Of a stretch of 61,887 bases of DNA, positions 7,624 through 18,300 are shown in pieces; positions within the stretch are counted from its first letter, which is position 1; every line of letters starts with the position of its first letter. The stretch comes from GCA-002713455 sp964428745 (GTDB taxonomy: Bacteria > Fidelibacterota > Marinisomatia > Marinisomatales > TCS55). Made by a program: the position numbers and the translations under genes. The notes beneath the pieces were generated by a model. It was not told the origin of the DNA. It ran no database searches and saw only the letters and a list, made by a program, of their open reading frames with translations. Location of the stretch: positions 1 to 61,887 of the forward strand of contig CAYRYZ010000006.1 of NCBI GenBank assembly GCA_964428745.1, read 5' to 3'.

Positions 7624-10600
7624 CTATTCCCATTCATCGTCACCCCAATCATCTTCTTCAATAATAAAGCCATATCCATTTGTATTGATATGCATTCTTA
7701 CTATGGATGATACATCTGTTTTTCCATCCATCCCCCAAATCCAATCAATAAGTGCTGTATAAAGCATTGTGCTATCAGTGCTAATTCTTGCTACATCCTT
7801 GCCCCAAACCTCTGCTACTGAATTAGTCGGTTCCTCTGTTGGAATGTATGGTGCAGGCATTTTAGTCCCAGGCATTACGTCTTGCGGATTTGAGAAAAAT
7901 TCTTGTAACCAGTCGGTTCTTAGTCGATCTTTACTCAATACTAAATTAGGCGCCCAAGTCAGTGCCGTTTGCTTTGGCTTTTCATCACCATAAAAATGGC
8001 AATTATTGCACGCCCCCATTTCAGCAATTCTTTCTCCGGCCTTATAGGAAGAAGATTTTAATTTAAAGTCATGAGGATTTTCATATGCCAGATTTAAATC
8101 ATCTTTATGTTGAAAATATGAAATCAAATTATTCCATTCTTTATCTGAAAAATTGAAACTAGGCATTCTCACTTGCAAATGTGGCCGCACCATTGAAATA
8201 TTTTTAAACCAGTTCAATAACCACTGAGGCTGAGTTTTACGGCCTTGAGTATCTAGAAGTGGAGGACTAAAGCTTTGCACTAAACTTCGGTCTTCAGCAT
8301 TGGTCTCATCTGCCACTTCCCTTAGCCAATCTTCAGTAGAAGCCCAAATTGCGCCACCATCTCCATCCAGCTTATGACACCCTAAACAATTATTCGTATG
8401 TAGAAACTGTTCACCCTTACTCACTGCCAAAAATTTTGGTGAGCGTTCTGGTAATTTTGATTTGGGAATTTCATCGTTTACTAATCCCATAATAAGCGTA
8501 ACTAAAGAGGTAATCTCCTTGTCATTTAGACCAAAATGAGGCATCCGAGACCTCTGTAAGGGGCTCAAGCTTTTCATCGCAGTGCTTCCATCCTCTTGAG
8601 GAATTAAATCAAACATCTCAGGCTTATTAATTTTATTATAAAACCAATCCCACTTTGTATGGTCAATTTTTTCATGCCATAATCCAAAATCTAGTTTTGA
8701 AATTAGCTTACTTCCTTCGTGATTTAATGCAATACCTATTGGTTTTTTATTTTCGAACCCAGAAATATTATGGCACGAATAACAGCCATAATGACCAATA
8801 AGTTTTTCACCTGAGTAAACCAGCTTCTCCTTTGTATTCATTCCTATTAATTCATTTTGAACTTGATTAAACGTATATATTTGCGATAAAAAGTCAGATG
8901 TAATCTGATCTAATATAGAACTATCCGGGTTCGGCACAGGAATATCATCAAATGTTGTGTTCTTATCTTGAATTAAATATGCAGCAATATCAGCAGCTTC
9001 TCTATCTGATAATCTTAGATTTGGCATTTTGGTGTCAGGGTGATAGCTGTAAGGATCTTTTAGCCAATTGAATAACCATTTTTTTGTGGTTTTGGAACCA
9101 AGCCCCACTAAGTTAGGTCCTTGCTCCGTTCTCAATTGTTGAATCGTCGAATTATAATTTGGGTCTTCAATTGGTTGAATCTGGTGGCACCCCATGCATC
9201 CATAGGATGATACTAGTAAACGACCATTCTCCGGATCCCCTTTGAAAGGTGCATCCTTTTGTTTGTATTTATTAGAATTCTCAAATAAATACTCAGTTAT
9301 AGCTAGCACTTCTTGCTCTGATCTCAATAAGTCATCAGGCGAACTATTATTTGCATTCTTAAAAAAGTGTGGCATCCAGGTACTTTGTCTAAAATTTCTT
9401 GGCTCAAGAATCCATCGATATGACCATTCTCGAGTTGTTTTAGATGCCATTTGGTATAGGCTCGGCCCAGGCTTTGGAGCTTTCTCCCATCGATTCATTT
9501 CATGACATGAATAACAACCAGCTTTTTCAAAGGTAGCCATACCAAGACTTAGAGTTTCCGCACCTTTAATAGGCATATTATCACTATGGCATTTATAACA
9601 CCCTGCTTCAGTATATTGCAATGGAAGCATCTTATTTTCCCAATGATGCAGCGCTTCCCATCCATACTTTTCTTCCCATTCATGGGCCTGTTCATCATTT
9701 TGGGGCATGTGAACAGACGAGATAAAATTCGTACCGCGACCACGCCCACCATGGCATGAAGTACAACCATATAAACTCATTGGATGTTTAGAAGACTCAC
9801 CAACAAACTCATCAAGCCTTGGGTGAGTGGTATACGGCTGGGGTTGCTCTTCAAAGCCTTTTTTATCAATACCCATGTGACATGTCATGCACCTATCAAC
9901 TTTGGGCATACCCATATATACTAGATCTTCTTCCAAGTCATTAACAACTACCTGTTTGACTTCGTAATATGGATCTATAAAATCAAGGACTGGTACATCT
10001 CTAACAATATTAGCTACTCTATTAGAAAATGACATTTCCTCAGGATCTATTTTTACCAATTTTCTTTCAAGTAAATTCTTACTTCTTGCAATCATTACCA
10101 TGGCATCATTGGAAGTCTTTAATGATTTACGAATTAATTTAAGTTTTTCATTTATAGAATTAAGCTTTGTGTTAACCTCTTCCGCCTCAATCTTACTAGC
10201 TTCAGTTAAAGCAAATAGTTTTTCGTAAAGTTTTTTCGAAGATTTTAAATCACCATGACCATGGAGTGCCTGCTCGTAATCATATTTTGCTACATCATAG
10301 TCTGCCTTTGCAAATTGATAAACTTGATTCTTTTCATATAATTCAGCATCAAGAACTGCGATATCACTCTCATGTTGCTCAATTTCTTTTTGATGTATTT
10401 TAATTTCTTCTTGAGCCTTCTCAAAATCGAGCTTTAAAGACGCATATTCTTCATTTTCATCTAAAGCTTGCTGAGCTGATTGTATATCAGCTCTAGTCTT
10501 ATCAATCTCTATTTCTCTAAATCCAATTTGATATTTCTTCCAGGGGCGATTAAAATCATTCGCAAAGGTTAATAGCCAAATCAAAGTAAATAAAATACTT

Positions 10601-10662
10601 GAAATGGCGAACCATTTGTTGAGCTTGAGTATATTATAATATCTTTCCTGTTGATTAATCAT
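7624..10662 (-). CDS. Membrane-anchored coiled-coil cytochrome with eight haem c sites, last gene of the bc-type operon
   Basis: The product has 1012 residues. One transmembrane segment near 18-33 is followed by a long charged coiled coil (about 50-205). Eight CxxCH motifs then start at residues 258, 300, 355, 383, 489, 627, 759 and 885. Several are followed by a possible distal Met motif (STWMPHFF, DTKMPNL, RSRMPHF, QVRMPSF, GTKMPAP), so about five modules are class I cytochrome c folds; the first haems look more like a multihaem cluster. The C terminus is acidic (DDWGDDEWE). It follows the Rieske, cytochrome b and subunit IV-like genes closely and most likely replaces cytochrome c1/f as the electron exit of that complex. 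The coiled coil is unusual for such a subunit and may set spacing or oligomerisation. Confidence 0.85.
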   Translation of the reverse strand: MINQQERYYNILKLNKWFAISSILFTLIWLLTFANDFNRPWKKYQIGFREIEIDKTRADIQSAQQALDENEEYASLKLDFEKAQEEIKIHQKEIEQHESDIAVLDAELYEKNQVYQFAKADYDVAKYDYEQALHGHGDLKSSKKLYEKLFALTEASKIEAEEVNTKLNSINEKLKLIRKSLKTSNDAMVMIARSKNLLERKLVKIDPEEMSFSNRVANIVRDVPVLDFIDPYYEVKQVVVNDLEEDLVYMGMPKVDRCMTCHMGIDKKGFEEQPQPYTTHPRLDEFVGESSKHPMSLYGCTSCHGGRGRGTNFISSVHMPQNDEQAHEWEEKYGWEALHHWENKMLPLQYTEAGCYKCHSDNMPIKGAETLSLGMATFEKAGCYSCHEMNRWEKAPKPGPSLYQMASKTTREWSYRWILEPRNFRQSTWMPHFFKNANNSSPDDLLRSEQEVLAITEYLFENSNKYKQKDAPFKGDPENGRLLVSSYGCMGCHQIQPIEDPNYNSTIQQLRTEQGPNLVGLGSKTTKKWLFNWLKDPYSYHPDTKMPNLRLSDREAADIAAYLIQDKNTTFDDIPVPNPDSSILDQITSDFLSQIYTFNQVQNELIGMNTKEKLVYSGEKLIGHYGCYSCHNISGFENKKPIGIALNHEGSKLISKLDFGLWHEKIDHTKWDWFYNKINKPEMFDLIPQEDGSTAMKSLSPLQRSRMPHFGLNDKEITSLVTLIMGLVNDEIPKSKLPERSPKFLAVSKGEQFLHTNNCLGCHKLDGDGGAIWASTEDWLREVADETNAEDRSLVQSFSPPLLDTQGRKTQPQWLLNWFKNISMVRPHLQVRMPSFNFSDKEWNNLISYFQHKDDLNLAYENPHDFKLKSSSYKAGERIAEMGACNNCHFYGDEKPKQTALTWAPNLVLSKDRLRTDWLQEFFSNPQDVMPGTKMPAPYIPTEEPTNSVAEVWGKDVARISTDSTMLYTALIDWIWGMDGKTDVSSIVRMHINTNGYGFIIEEDDWGDDEWE

Positions 10663-10677
10663 CTAAACAATTTTATA

Positions 10678-11796
10678 TCAAAAGTTGAAAAAATATTCAG
10701 GAATCGAGATTATATATTTCAAATTAAACATCCATCTCAAATACATTTTTATGGGTAGCGAAAGAGCAAACAGTATCAAGACAATGAAAACAGCATATCG
10801 AGACGGACCTAATCTTTCATATATATCTTTCAACCAAAATTTTGCCATCAATGGAGGCAGGACTAGAAAATAGCCTAATACAGAAATAATCCCCCATATT
10901 TCCCTTAGTAAAATACTGTCAGGCAAACCGCTACTCAGCCACTTAACGTAAATAAACTCTGATAGGTTCACATTAGTAAGAGCTTCAACCTTGTGACTGT
11001 CCCAGTATTCAAATGGACCAAAAAAGTTCCAATTAGGACCACGTAAAAATGTTCCAATTACAATGAGTAAAACCCACAAAATAAGCCATCCAAACATAAA
11101 TATTGAAATCGATAACTTTCTGTCCTTATAACTATAGTAACCAGAACCTTCTGGATTATTATCTATATAAGGGATCGCCATTAACCCTACAATAATTAAA
11201 CTTGGAAGAACAACTCCAGCCATCCATGGATCAAAGTATACTAACATTTCTTGAAGTCCTAAAAAATACCAAGGAGCTTTGGCGGGGTTAGGAGATTCAG
11301 ATGGGTTAGCAGGCTCTTCAATAGGTGCAGCCAACCCAATTGACCAAATCAACATAAATGTAGAAAGAAGAATAAGCGATATTAATTCAACATAGACTAG
11401 ATCTGGCCACACCAAAACTTTATTATTTGGAGCATCATAATGTTCATCAACAGGAAGTCCTTTATCCTTCAATTCATCATTATTATAGGCCTGATGCATT
11501 GATAACCAGGTAAAGAAGAAAACTAGAAATATTAATCCTGAGATAGGAACGTTATCGGGTTTTAATACAATAGATCTAAAATCAGAGTCCGTCAACCCAA
11601 AAACAAAAAAAGCGACCAATATTAATGTTATGATTAATAGGGATTTTTTACCCCATAATCCATCAAACTTTAACTTACGATGCCATTTGTTAAACCAATC
11701 ATTTGGAGGAAATAAAAAGAAAAATATTATAAATGTGAACGTAACAAGAATCGTGGGCTTTGCCAGAACATCAATTATATGTTTAAATCCTTCCAT
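10678..11796 (-). CDS. Cytochrome b C-terminal/subunit IV-like membrane protein
   Basis: A 372-residue protein with about eight predicted membrane helices. The central part carries AKAPWYFLGLQEMLVYF, the equivalent of the PEWY region of cytochrome b C-terminal domains that forms part of the quinol oxidation site. It is longer than b6f subunit IV (about 160 residues), with three extra N-terminal helices and an extra C-terminal pair. Its ATG lies two bases after the stop of the cytochrome b gene. Together the two genes make a split cytochrome b, as in b6f and many Nitrospirota- and Deltaproteobacteria-type complexes. Confidence 0.85.
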   Translation of the reverse strand: MEGFKHIIDVLAKPTILVTFTFIIFFFLFPPNDWFNKWHRKLKFDGLWGKKSLLIITLILVAFFVFGLTDSDFRSIVLKPDNVPISGLIFLVFFFTWLSMHQAYNNDELKDKGLPVDEHYDAPNNKVLVWPDLVYVELISLILLSTFMLIWSIGLAAPIEEPANPSESPNPAKAPWYFLGLQEMLVYFDPWMAGVVLPSLIIVGLMAIPYIDNNPEGSGYYSYKDRKLSISIFMFGWLILWVLLIVIGTFLRGPNWNFFGPFEYWDSHKVEALTNVNLSEFIYVKWLSSGLPDSILLREIWGIISVLGYFLVLPPLMAKFWLKDIYERLGPSRYAVFIVLILFALSLPIKMYLRWMFNLKYIISIPEYFFNF

Positions 11797-11798
11797 AG

Positions 11799-12587
11799 TT
11801 AAACCGGCGTTGAGATTCCACCATCCTTTCTAATCCTCCAAAAATGTACTGCCATAAAAATCATAATGATAAAAGGAAGTCCAATGCAATGAAGAACATA
11901 GAATCTCAAGAGGGTAGCTTCACCCAAGAACCTTCCTCCAATCAGTGCGAATCGAACATCACTTGCAACAGTTACAAAATTTATATCCCCTATAGCTAAA
12001 AGCGCTGCCCCTGGCCCCTCACTTCCTAAAAATGGAGTTGCGCGAGCCATATTTGATCCTACTGTAATTGCCCAAATAGCTAACTGATCCCAAGGTAATA
12101 AATATCCTGTAAAACTCAATAAAAGAGTTAATAGCAGCAATATGACCCCAACAGCCCAATTAAATTCTCTAGGCGGCTTGTAAGAACCGGTCATAAATAC
12201 GCGAAACATATGAAGCCAAACTGTAATAACCATAGCATGAGCACCCCAACGATGAATCTCACGCATAATCCCAAATGGAACTTGTTCAGCTAAATCAATA
12301 ATATCTGTATAAGCATATTCAATTGTAGGTCGGTAATAAAACATCAATAGAATACCAGAGATAGTTAATATCAAAAAAATAAAAAATGAGAGGCCACCCA
12401 TACACCATGTAAACTTTAATTTTACCGCGTGCTTAGGCAATCGAACTGGGTGTAAGTGCAAAAATACAGAGTTTAAAACCACCATCATTCTTTGTCTACG
12501 TGATTTTGGAGTTCCTCCACCTCGGAAGATGGAAGTCCAAATCTGACCCTCAGCTAATCGTTGTAATAATCCTTTTTTCTCAGACAT
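11799..12587 (-). CDS. Cytochrome b (b6-like N-terminal half) of a bc-type complex
   Basis: A 262-residue membrane protein with four core helices. The haem b ligands are visible as two His pairs: one in HRWGAHAM and WLHMFR, and one in the helix containing YVLHC and AVHFWRIRKDGG. It transfers electrons from quinol across the membrane. The N-terminal soluble extension of about 60 residues is typical of this branch. It follows the Rieske gene by nine bases and precedes the subunit IV-like gene by two. Family membership is clear; the quinone type used cannot be read from the sequence. Confidence 0.92.
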   Translation of the reverse strand: MSEKKGLLQRLAEGQIWTSIFRGGGTPKSRRQRMMVVLNSVFLHLHPVRLPKHAVKLKFTWCMGGLSFFIFLILTISGILLMFYYRPTIEYAYTDIIDLAEQVPFGIMREIHRWGAHAMVITVWLHMFRVFMTGSYKPPREFNWAVGVILLLLTLLLSFTGYLLPWDQLAIWAITVGSNMARATPFLGSEGPGAALLAIGDINFVTVASDVRFALIGGRFLGEATLLRFYVLHCIGLPFIIMIFMAVHFWRIRKDGGISTPV

Positions 12588-12596
12588 ATAATTCTC

Positions 12597-13169
12597 TTAA
12601 ACTTTGAGAAAGGCTTCCGAATCGCTCCATTGCCCTTTCTCTTGTTGATACTTTTTTGTTTTATCGATAACAATTTGCCCATCATCGGCTAGTACGATTC
12701 TAAATCTCTCTAATGGCCTTGGAGCTGGACCTTCAAAATTAATTCCTGTTTTACGAAAGCCACTTCCGTGGCAAGGGCACTTAAATTTTTGTTCAGCATT
12801 AAGCCAATTAGGAGTACAACCTAAGTGAGTACATACTGTAGATAATGCATAAATACCTTCGTCATTTCTCACAATCCACGTGCCAAATTTAGCTTTCCAA
12901 CGAAGGTCGACTTCTCCTGCTTGATAATCATCCGGAAAACCTGCTCGGAATGTCTGAACTGGCTCAAATAAAACATTTGGGAAGAAAAATCTTAACATCA
13001 TAGTAAAAAACCCACCCGTCGCAGCAACAAAGGCTAACCATCCAACAGACAGCCAAGAAAAAAAAGATCTTCTTGTTACTTCAGAATTAGAATCAACGCT
13101 ACCTAATGCTGCAGGTGGGGGCGCAGATGGAGATAAGGTTGCTGTTTTTTTATCTGTTTTGTCAGGCAT
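12597..13169 (-). CDS. Rieske iron-sulfur protein
   Basis: A 190-residue membrane-anchored Rieske protein. One membrane helix near residues 36-60 is preceded by a short cytoplasmic stretch with TRRSFFSW, which resembles the Tat-type signal anchor of Rieske proteins. The [2Fe-2S] motifs are CTHLGC and CPCHGSGF, with the usual second-sphere disulfide cysteines included. It accepts electrons from quinol at cytochrome b and hands them on, here presumably to the octahaem cytochrome. It is the second gene in the operon. Confidence 0.95.
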   Translation of the reverse strand: MPDKTDKKTATLSPSAPPPAALGSVDSNSEVTRRSFFSWLSVGWLAFVAATGGFFTMMLRFFFPNVLFEPVQTFRAGFPDDYQAGEVDLRWKAKFGTWIVRNDEGIYALSTVCTHLGCTPNWLNAEQKFKCPCHGSGFRKTGINFEGPAPRPLERFRIVLADDGQIVIDKTKKYQQEKGQWSDSEAFLKV

Positions 13170-13181
13170 GTGGTACTTTAA

Positions 13182-14036
13182 TTAAAATTTTTCAAGTGCG
13201 TTGCGTGCAGCTTCTCTAACCTTCATGTTTGAATCAGTATTTTTTAATTTATCCAATGATGCTTTAAAATCAGAATCTTTTATTAGATGGACAACATTTA
13301 TAACAACCATCAAGACTTGGATCTGTTCTATTTCATCAATATTAGCAAAGGAATCTAAATATTTTCTATCCAACAGATCCAATAAAATTCTCTTGCCTAA
13401 ACTATTTTTTTGCTTGGCTAATGCAATCGCTGCGTCCCACTTTACATTAGGTTCTGTATCCCCAAGCATTTCAATTAAAAAGGGAATTGACGTTTGCTCT
13501 CCAATCTTACCCAAAGCGATAACAGCTTGTAAACGCATTTGGGGTTCTTGATGATCAAGCGACTTTATTAATGCTTCAACTGCACGATCATCTTGAATAT
13601 TTCCGAGAGCGTACGCACATGCTTTCATAACTTCTATATCGGATTGATTTAGAGCTGTTAAAAGTGTCTCTACAAATCTAGCATCTCCTGTTGCTCCCAT
13701 TGCAATGGCTAAATACTGTCTAATACGAATGTCACGATCATTCGCAGCATAATTGAAGATAGAAATCATCTCTGCGATAAAACGATCATCCTTTGGAATC
13801 ATTTCTGGATTTGATAAAATTTTTGACAGTTCAAAAGCGCCCTGCCACTTTTTAGTGTTACCTCCAATTTTAACATCTTCAAGATAGTCACGAGCCGTAT
13901 TAGGCTCAGCAGTAATAATTCGGGCTACTAAAAAAATTATTACAGAAAAAATAGCAATAATAAAAGGGACAACAAAAAAACTGTGAATTACTACGCTAAT
14001 AGCAGATTTTTTTTTAGTTGTAGGTTTATCTTCCAC
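13182..14036 (-). CDS. Membrane-anchored HEAT-repeat protein heading the bc-type operon
   Basis: The 284-residue product has one N-terminal membrane helix (about 17-40). Tandem HEAT/PBS-lyase-type repeats follow, for example DDRAVEALIKSLDH and EQTSIPFLIEMLGD, covering most of residues 70-284. It carries no haem or FeS motif. HEAT repeats form protein-binding solenoids, so a scaffold or assembly role for the Rieske/cytochrome b complex is plausible from its place as first gene, 12 bases before the Rieske ATG. The biochemical role is not known from sequence. Confidence 0.75.
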   Translation of the reverse strand: MEDKPTTKKKSAISVVIHSFFVVPFIIAIFSVIIFLVARIITAEPNTARDYLEDVKIGGNTKKWQGAFELSKILSNPEMIPKDDRFIAEMISIFNYAANDRDIRIRQYLAIAMGATGDARFVETLLTALNQSDIEVMKACAYALGNIQDDRAVEALIKSLDHQEPQMRLQAVIALGKIGEQTSIPFLIEMLGDTEPNVKWDAAIALAKQKNSLGKRILLDLLDRKYLDSFANIDEIEQIQVLMVVINVVHLIKDSDFKASLDKLKNTDSNMKVREAARNALEKF

Positions 14037-14054
14037 TATAATTCAATTGTTTTG

Positions 14055-14136
14055 TGCCGCGGAAAGGACTCGAACCTTCACGCCTATTGGCACTGGTTCC
14101 TAAGACCAGCGTGTCTACCAATTCCACCACCGCGGC
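14055..14136 (-). tRNA. tRNA-Leu (anticodon TAG)
   Basis: A complete cloverleaf reads on the minus strand: acceptor GCCGCGG paired with CCGCGGC, anticodon stem CTGGT/ACCAG around loop CTTAGGA giving TAG, a variable arm of class II size, and the T-loop GGTTCGAGTCC. The discriminator is A and CCA is not encoded. It lies between the cystathionine-synthase-like gene and the HEAT gene on the same strand. Confidence 0.95.
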
Positions 14137-14217
14137 TATATTCATTTAAAACTATTTTAATAAAGATCATGAAATTACAATTCCAACATATCTTATTGAA
14201 ATAAATAAAGTGAAATA

Positions 14218-15390
14218 TTATTGATCGAGAGCTTTTGACAAATCTGATTTGAGATCTTCAAAATTTTCAATCCCAATTGAAAGTCGAATTAGTGTTTCTG
14301 TAATTCCCATTTCTAGCTTAGCATCATCTGGAACAGCTGCATGTGTCATATTATATGGGACGCAAACGAGGCTCTCGACGCCTCCCAAGCTTTCTGCCAG
14401 AGTAAAAACTTCTAATTGACTTAAAAAATGATCCCTTGCCTGTTTAGCATCTAAATCTATAGAAATCATATTACCATAGATTATATCACCCTTTGGAGTG
14501 CGTTGTTGCTTTCTTGCAATTTCTTGTTGAGAGTGACTTTTCAAGCCTGGGTAGATTACGCGACCAATATTTTTTTGTTCATTTAGCCACTTTGCAAGTT
14601 CTACGGCATTATCTGATGCTTTCTGATATCTTAGGGCTAATGTTTTTGTCGAACGTAATAAAATCCAATTATCAAAAGGACTTGGGACACCACCTGTTGC
14701 TTTAAGCATAAACTGTAGCCTTTCAGCTAAATCTTCATTATTTGTAGTTAATACACCTCCCAATACATCTGAATGGCCAGATAAAGATTTTGTAGAACTT
14801 TGCATGACAACATCTACTCCAAACTCAAGGGGCCTTTGACCATAGGGACTCATAAATGAATTATCTACACTTAAATAGACATCTGCTTTTTTACATACCT
14901 TTGCAGTGGCTTCTAAATCACATAATTCTAATAGAGGATTTGTAGGCGTCTCTACATGGACCAATCTCGTATTTGATTTAATATGGTTTTTAATATTTTC
15001 AGGATCTCTAGTATCAATCCAATCAAACTCTATACCTTGTCGCTTAAGAACATTCATAGACATTCTAAAAGTTCCACCATACGTATTGCGAGATATTAAA
15101 ATATGATCTCCAGCATCAAAAAGTTGGAATAAAGCTGTTGTTGCGGCCATACCTGTACTATAGCATATCGCATAGTTAGCACCATCTAAAGAAGCTAAAT
15201 TTTCCTCAAGACGTTGGCGCGTTGGATTTGAAACTCGTGAATAATCGTGTCCTCTATTTTTTCCAACACCATCCTGTTTAAACGTAGAAGTTAAATGGAT
15301 CGGTGGCGACACAGAACCCATTTCTTTATCTGCTTCATTTCCTATATGAATGGATTTTGTTGAGAACCCCCACTTTGATTTTTTTGCCAT
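14218..15390 (-). CDS. Cystathionine gamma-synthase/lyase family PLP enzyme
   Basis: A 390-residue fold-type I PLP enzyme of the Cys/Met metabolism family. The PLP lysine is Lys201 in SSTKSLSGHSD, and the substrate/PLP region reads YSRVSNPTR and YSTGMAATTA. It catalyses gamma-replacement or gamma-elimination on homoserine esters, cystathionine or methionine. MetB, cystathionine gamma-lyase and methionine gamma-lyase cannot be separated by eye. The ATG lies one base from the secA stop, so it is probably co-transcribed with nusB-secA. Confidence 0.88.
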   Translation of the reverse strand: MAKKSKWGFSTKSIHIGNEADKEMGSVSPPIHLTSTFKQDGVGKNRGHDYSRVSNPTRQRLEENLASLDGANYAICYSTGMAATTALFQLFDAGDHILISRNTYGGTFRMSMNVLKRQGIEFDWIDTRDPENIKNHIKSNTRLVHVETPTNPLLELCDLEATAKVCKKADVYLSVDNSFMSPYGQRPLEFGVDVVMQSSTKSLSGHSDVLGGVLTTNNEDLAERLQFMLKATGGVPSPFDNWILLRSTKTLALRYQKASDNAVELAKWLNEQKNIGRVIYPGLKSHSQQEIARKQQRTPKGDIIYGNMISIDLDAKQARDHFLSQLEVFTLAESLGGVESLVCVPYNMTHAAVPDDAKLEMGITETLIRLSIGIENFEDLKSDLSKALDQ

Positions 15391-15391
15391 A

Positions 15392-18300
15392 TTAAACCTT
15401 TGAATATCCTTGACTTAAATATTGTTGTAATTTTTTGTACTTAACTTCGACCTGCTTACCGCTAGGACTTACAAGTTTTATTTTTTCATTTCGCCCAATT
15501 TTTTCATCTGCATTAATAGGTTGATTTTTCATTCCTGAAGATTCAGCAGCTTGTTCCTGCATAGAAGGGCCAGTAAATCCCATTCCTGTAGATTCATCAT
15601 GTTGAACTTGCACATTCCGATCTTTACTTATTGGCATTTCTGGAAGATTGCTCATCCCTTTTATCTCAGTCCTATATAAACGTTGCAAAGTAATTTCCGT
15701 TGTATCGACCATCATCTGTTGAAACATTTGAAAGCCTTCAGATTTATATTCCAAAAGAGGATTCTTTTGGCCATATGCTCTAAGATTTATTCCTTCACGC
15801 AATTGATCCATTGCATATAGATGGTCTTTCCATTTTTCATCAATTGTTCTAAGTGCTACAAATTTTTCGAACCCTAACATCACATCCTCGGGAAGTAATG
15901 ATTTTCTCGCATTATAAACTTCTCGAGCTTTACTTAACGTAAAGTTTCTAACATCTTCAATAGTAATATCCTCAGTGTTACCATCCTCTTGGACCAATTT
16001 CAAACTTATATCAACTAAAAGGTGTGATGCTAAATTTTGCTTAATGCTATCCCAATCCCAATTTTGAGGACTCATTTCTTCCATCCTGCTAAGTTCATCA
16101 TCAACATAATCATCTAGCATGTCTTCAATGGAATCTGATATTCCCTCATCATTTAACGCTTGCTTCCTCAAATCATAAACTACTTGGCGTTGTTGATTCA
16201 TAACATCATCATATTCTAATAAATGTTTTCTAATTCCAAAGTTTCGCTGTTCAACTTTCTTTTGTGCATTCTCTATCGCGCGCGTTACCATCTTTGCAGT
16301 AATAACTTCGCCTTCTTCTGCGCCCAAGCGATCCATAACAGCAGCTATTCGCTCGCTGTTAAATAAACGCATGAGATCATCTTCTAGTGACAAATAAAAA
16401 ACACTTGAACCCGAATCGCCTTGTCGACCAGAACGTCCACGAAGTTGAAGATCAATTCGGCGTGACTCATGACGTTCTGTACCAATGATATGGAGTCCAC
16501 CTAATTCTTTAATCCCATCACCCAATTTTATATCTGTCCCTCTACCAGCCATATTTGTAGCTATAGTAACTGCACCCCTTTGTCCTGCCCGAGCTACAAT
16601 TTCTGCTTCTCCTTTGTGCTGTTTAGCATTCAATACATTATGAGGTATCCCATCTCGCTTCAACATTCTAGACAGAAGCTCCGAAATCTCTACAGAAATT
16701 GTCCCAACTAAGGTTGGCTGACCACTTTGATGACATTTAGATATCTCTTCAACAACTCCATTGTATTTTTCCCGCTTTGTTTTAAAGATCAGATCATCCC
16801 TATCATCCCTTACAACTGGTCGATGTGTTGGGATTGATAATACATCGAGGTTATATATCGCACCAAATTCCTCAGCTTCCGTTTCAGCTGTACCTGTCAT
16901 TCCAGCTAACTTATTATACATTCTAAAATAGTTTTGAATGGTTATTGTTGCTAAAGTTTGAGTCTCTCTTTCTACTGTAACATTTTCTTTAGTTTCAAGG
17001 GCTTGATGAAGACCATCACTATAACGACGACCTGCTAAAATTCTCCCGGTAAATTCATCAACGATCTGAACTCTACCGTCCTGAACAACGTATTCTACAT
17101 CCTTTTCATATAACGTATAAGCTCTAAGCAATTGTGTCATGTTATGAATTTTACCAGAACGATCACCATGCAACTGATGCGCTTTATCTTTTTCTTGGTC
17201 TTTCTCTGGTTTTGCCATCCCTTCATTTGCATCGATGTCATGCAACATTTCTCCAAGGTCTGGTATGATAAATACCTCAGGATCATCTGGTGCTAATGTA
17301 TTTCGACCTTTTTCAGTAATATCTATTACATGTGTTTTTTCATCAATACTAAAAAACAAATCTTCATCAACTTCATGAAGCTTTTTATCTCTCATAAATT
17401 CTGACTCGACTTTATGCGCTAGCTTTTTTGTGCCAGCTTCCTGAAAAACCTTCATCACTTTAGGATGTTTGGGCATTCCTCGGAGTGCCTGTAGAAATTT
17501 ATATCCTGCATCATGATCTTTCTCTTCTTTCATAAGACTTTCGCCTTCAGAAACAATATTCGCAACCAAGGCATTTTGCTGTCTTACTAAATTTTGAACC
17601 AGTGGCCGAAGATCATTGAATGATGTATCTACTGGAGCATCTACTGCTCCAGAGATAATTAATGGAGTCCTGGCTTCATCGATAAGAACCGAGTCAACTT
17701 CATCGACAATTGCATAAGCATATTCTCGCTGAACCTGATCTTGTTTCTGCAATGCCATATTATCTCTTAAATAATCAAACCCGAATTCATTATTAGTACC
17801 ATATGTAATATCGCAATTATAGTTTTCTCTTCTTTGATCTGGCGTCATGTTATTCAGTATATATCCCACTGATAATCCAAGCCTTTTATATATCTCACCC
17901 ATCCACTCTGCATCGCGTTGAGCTAAATAATCATTGACAGTAATCAAATGAACTCCTCGGTCAGTAAGTGCGTTTAAAAATATAGGGAATGCTGCAACAA
18001 GCGTTTTTCCTTCTCCTGTTTTCATTTCAGCAACATTACCTCTATGGAGTATTATACCACCAAGAATCTGGACATCGTAGGGAATCATCTCCCAAGTTTG
18101 ATCTCGGCTAGCAACGCTCCAACTAGAGCCACACATTCTATTACATGTCTCCTTAACCATAGCAAAAGCCTCTGGTAAAATCTCTTCTAATTTTTCATGC
18201 TCTGATTTAAGGATAAACTTTGTTTGTTCATCTTTGTCACTTAATGTATCGAGGGCTTTTTTCTCAGCTGCCTCACGCTCGGTAACTAACTCGGTGCGCA

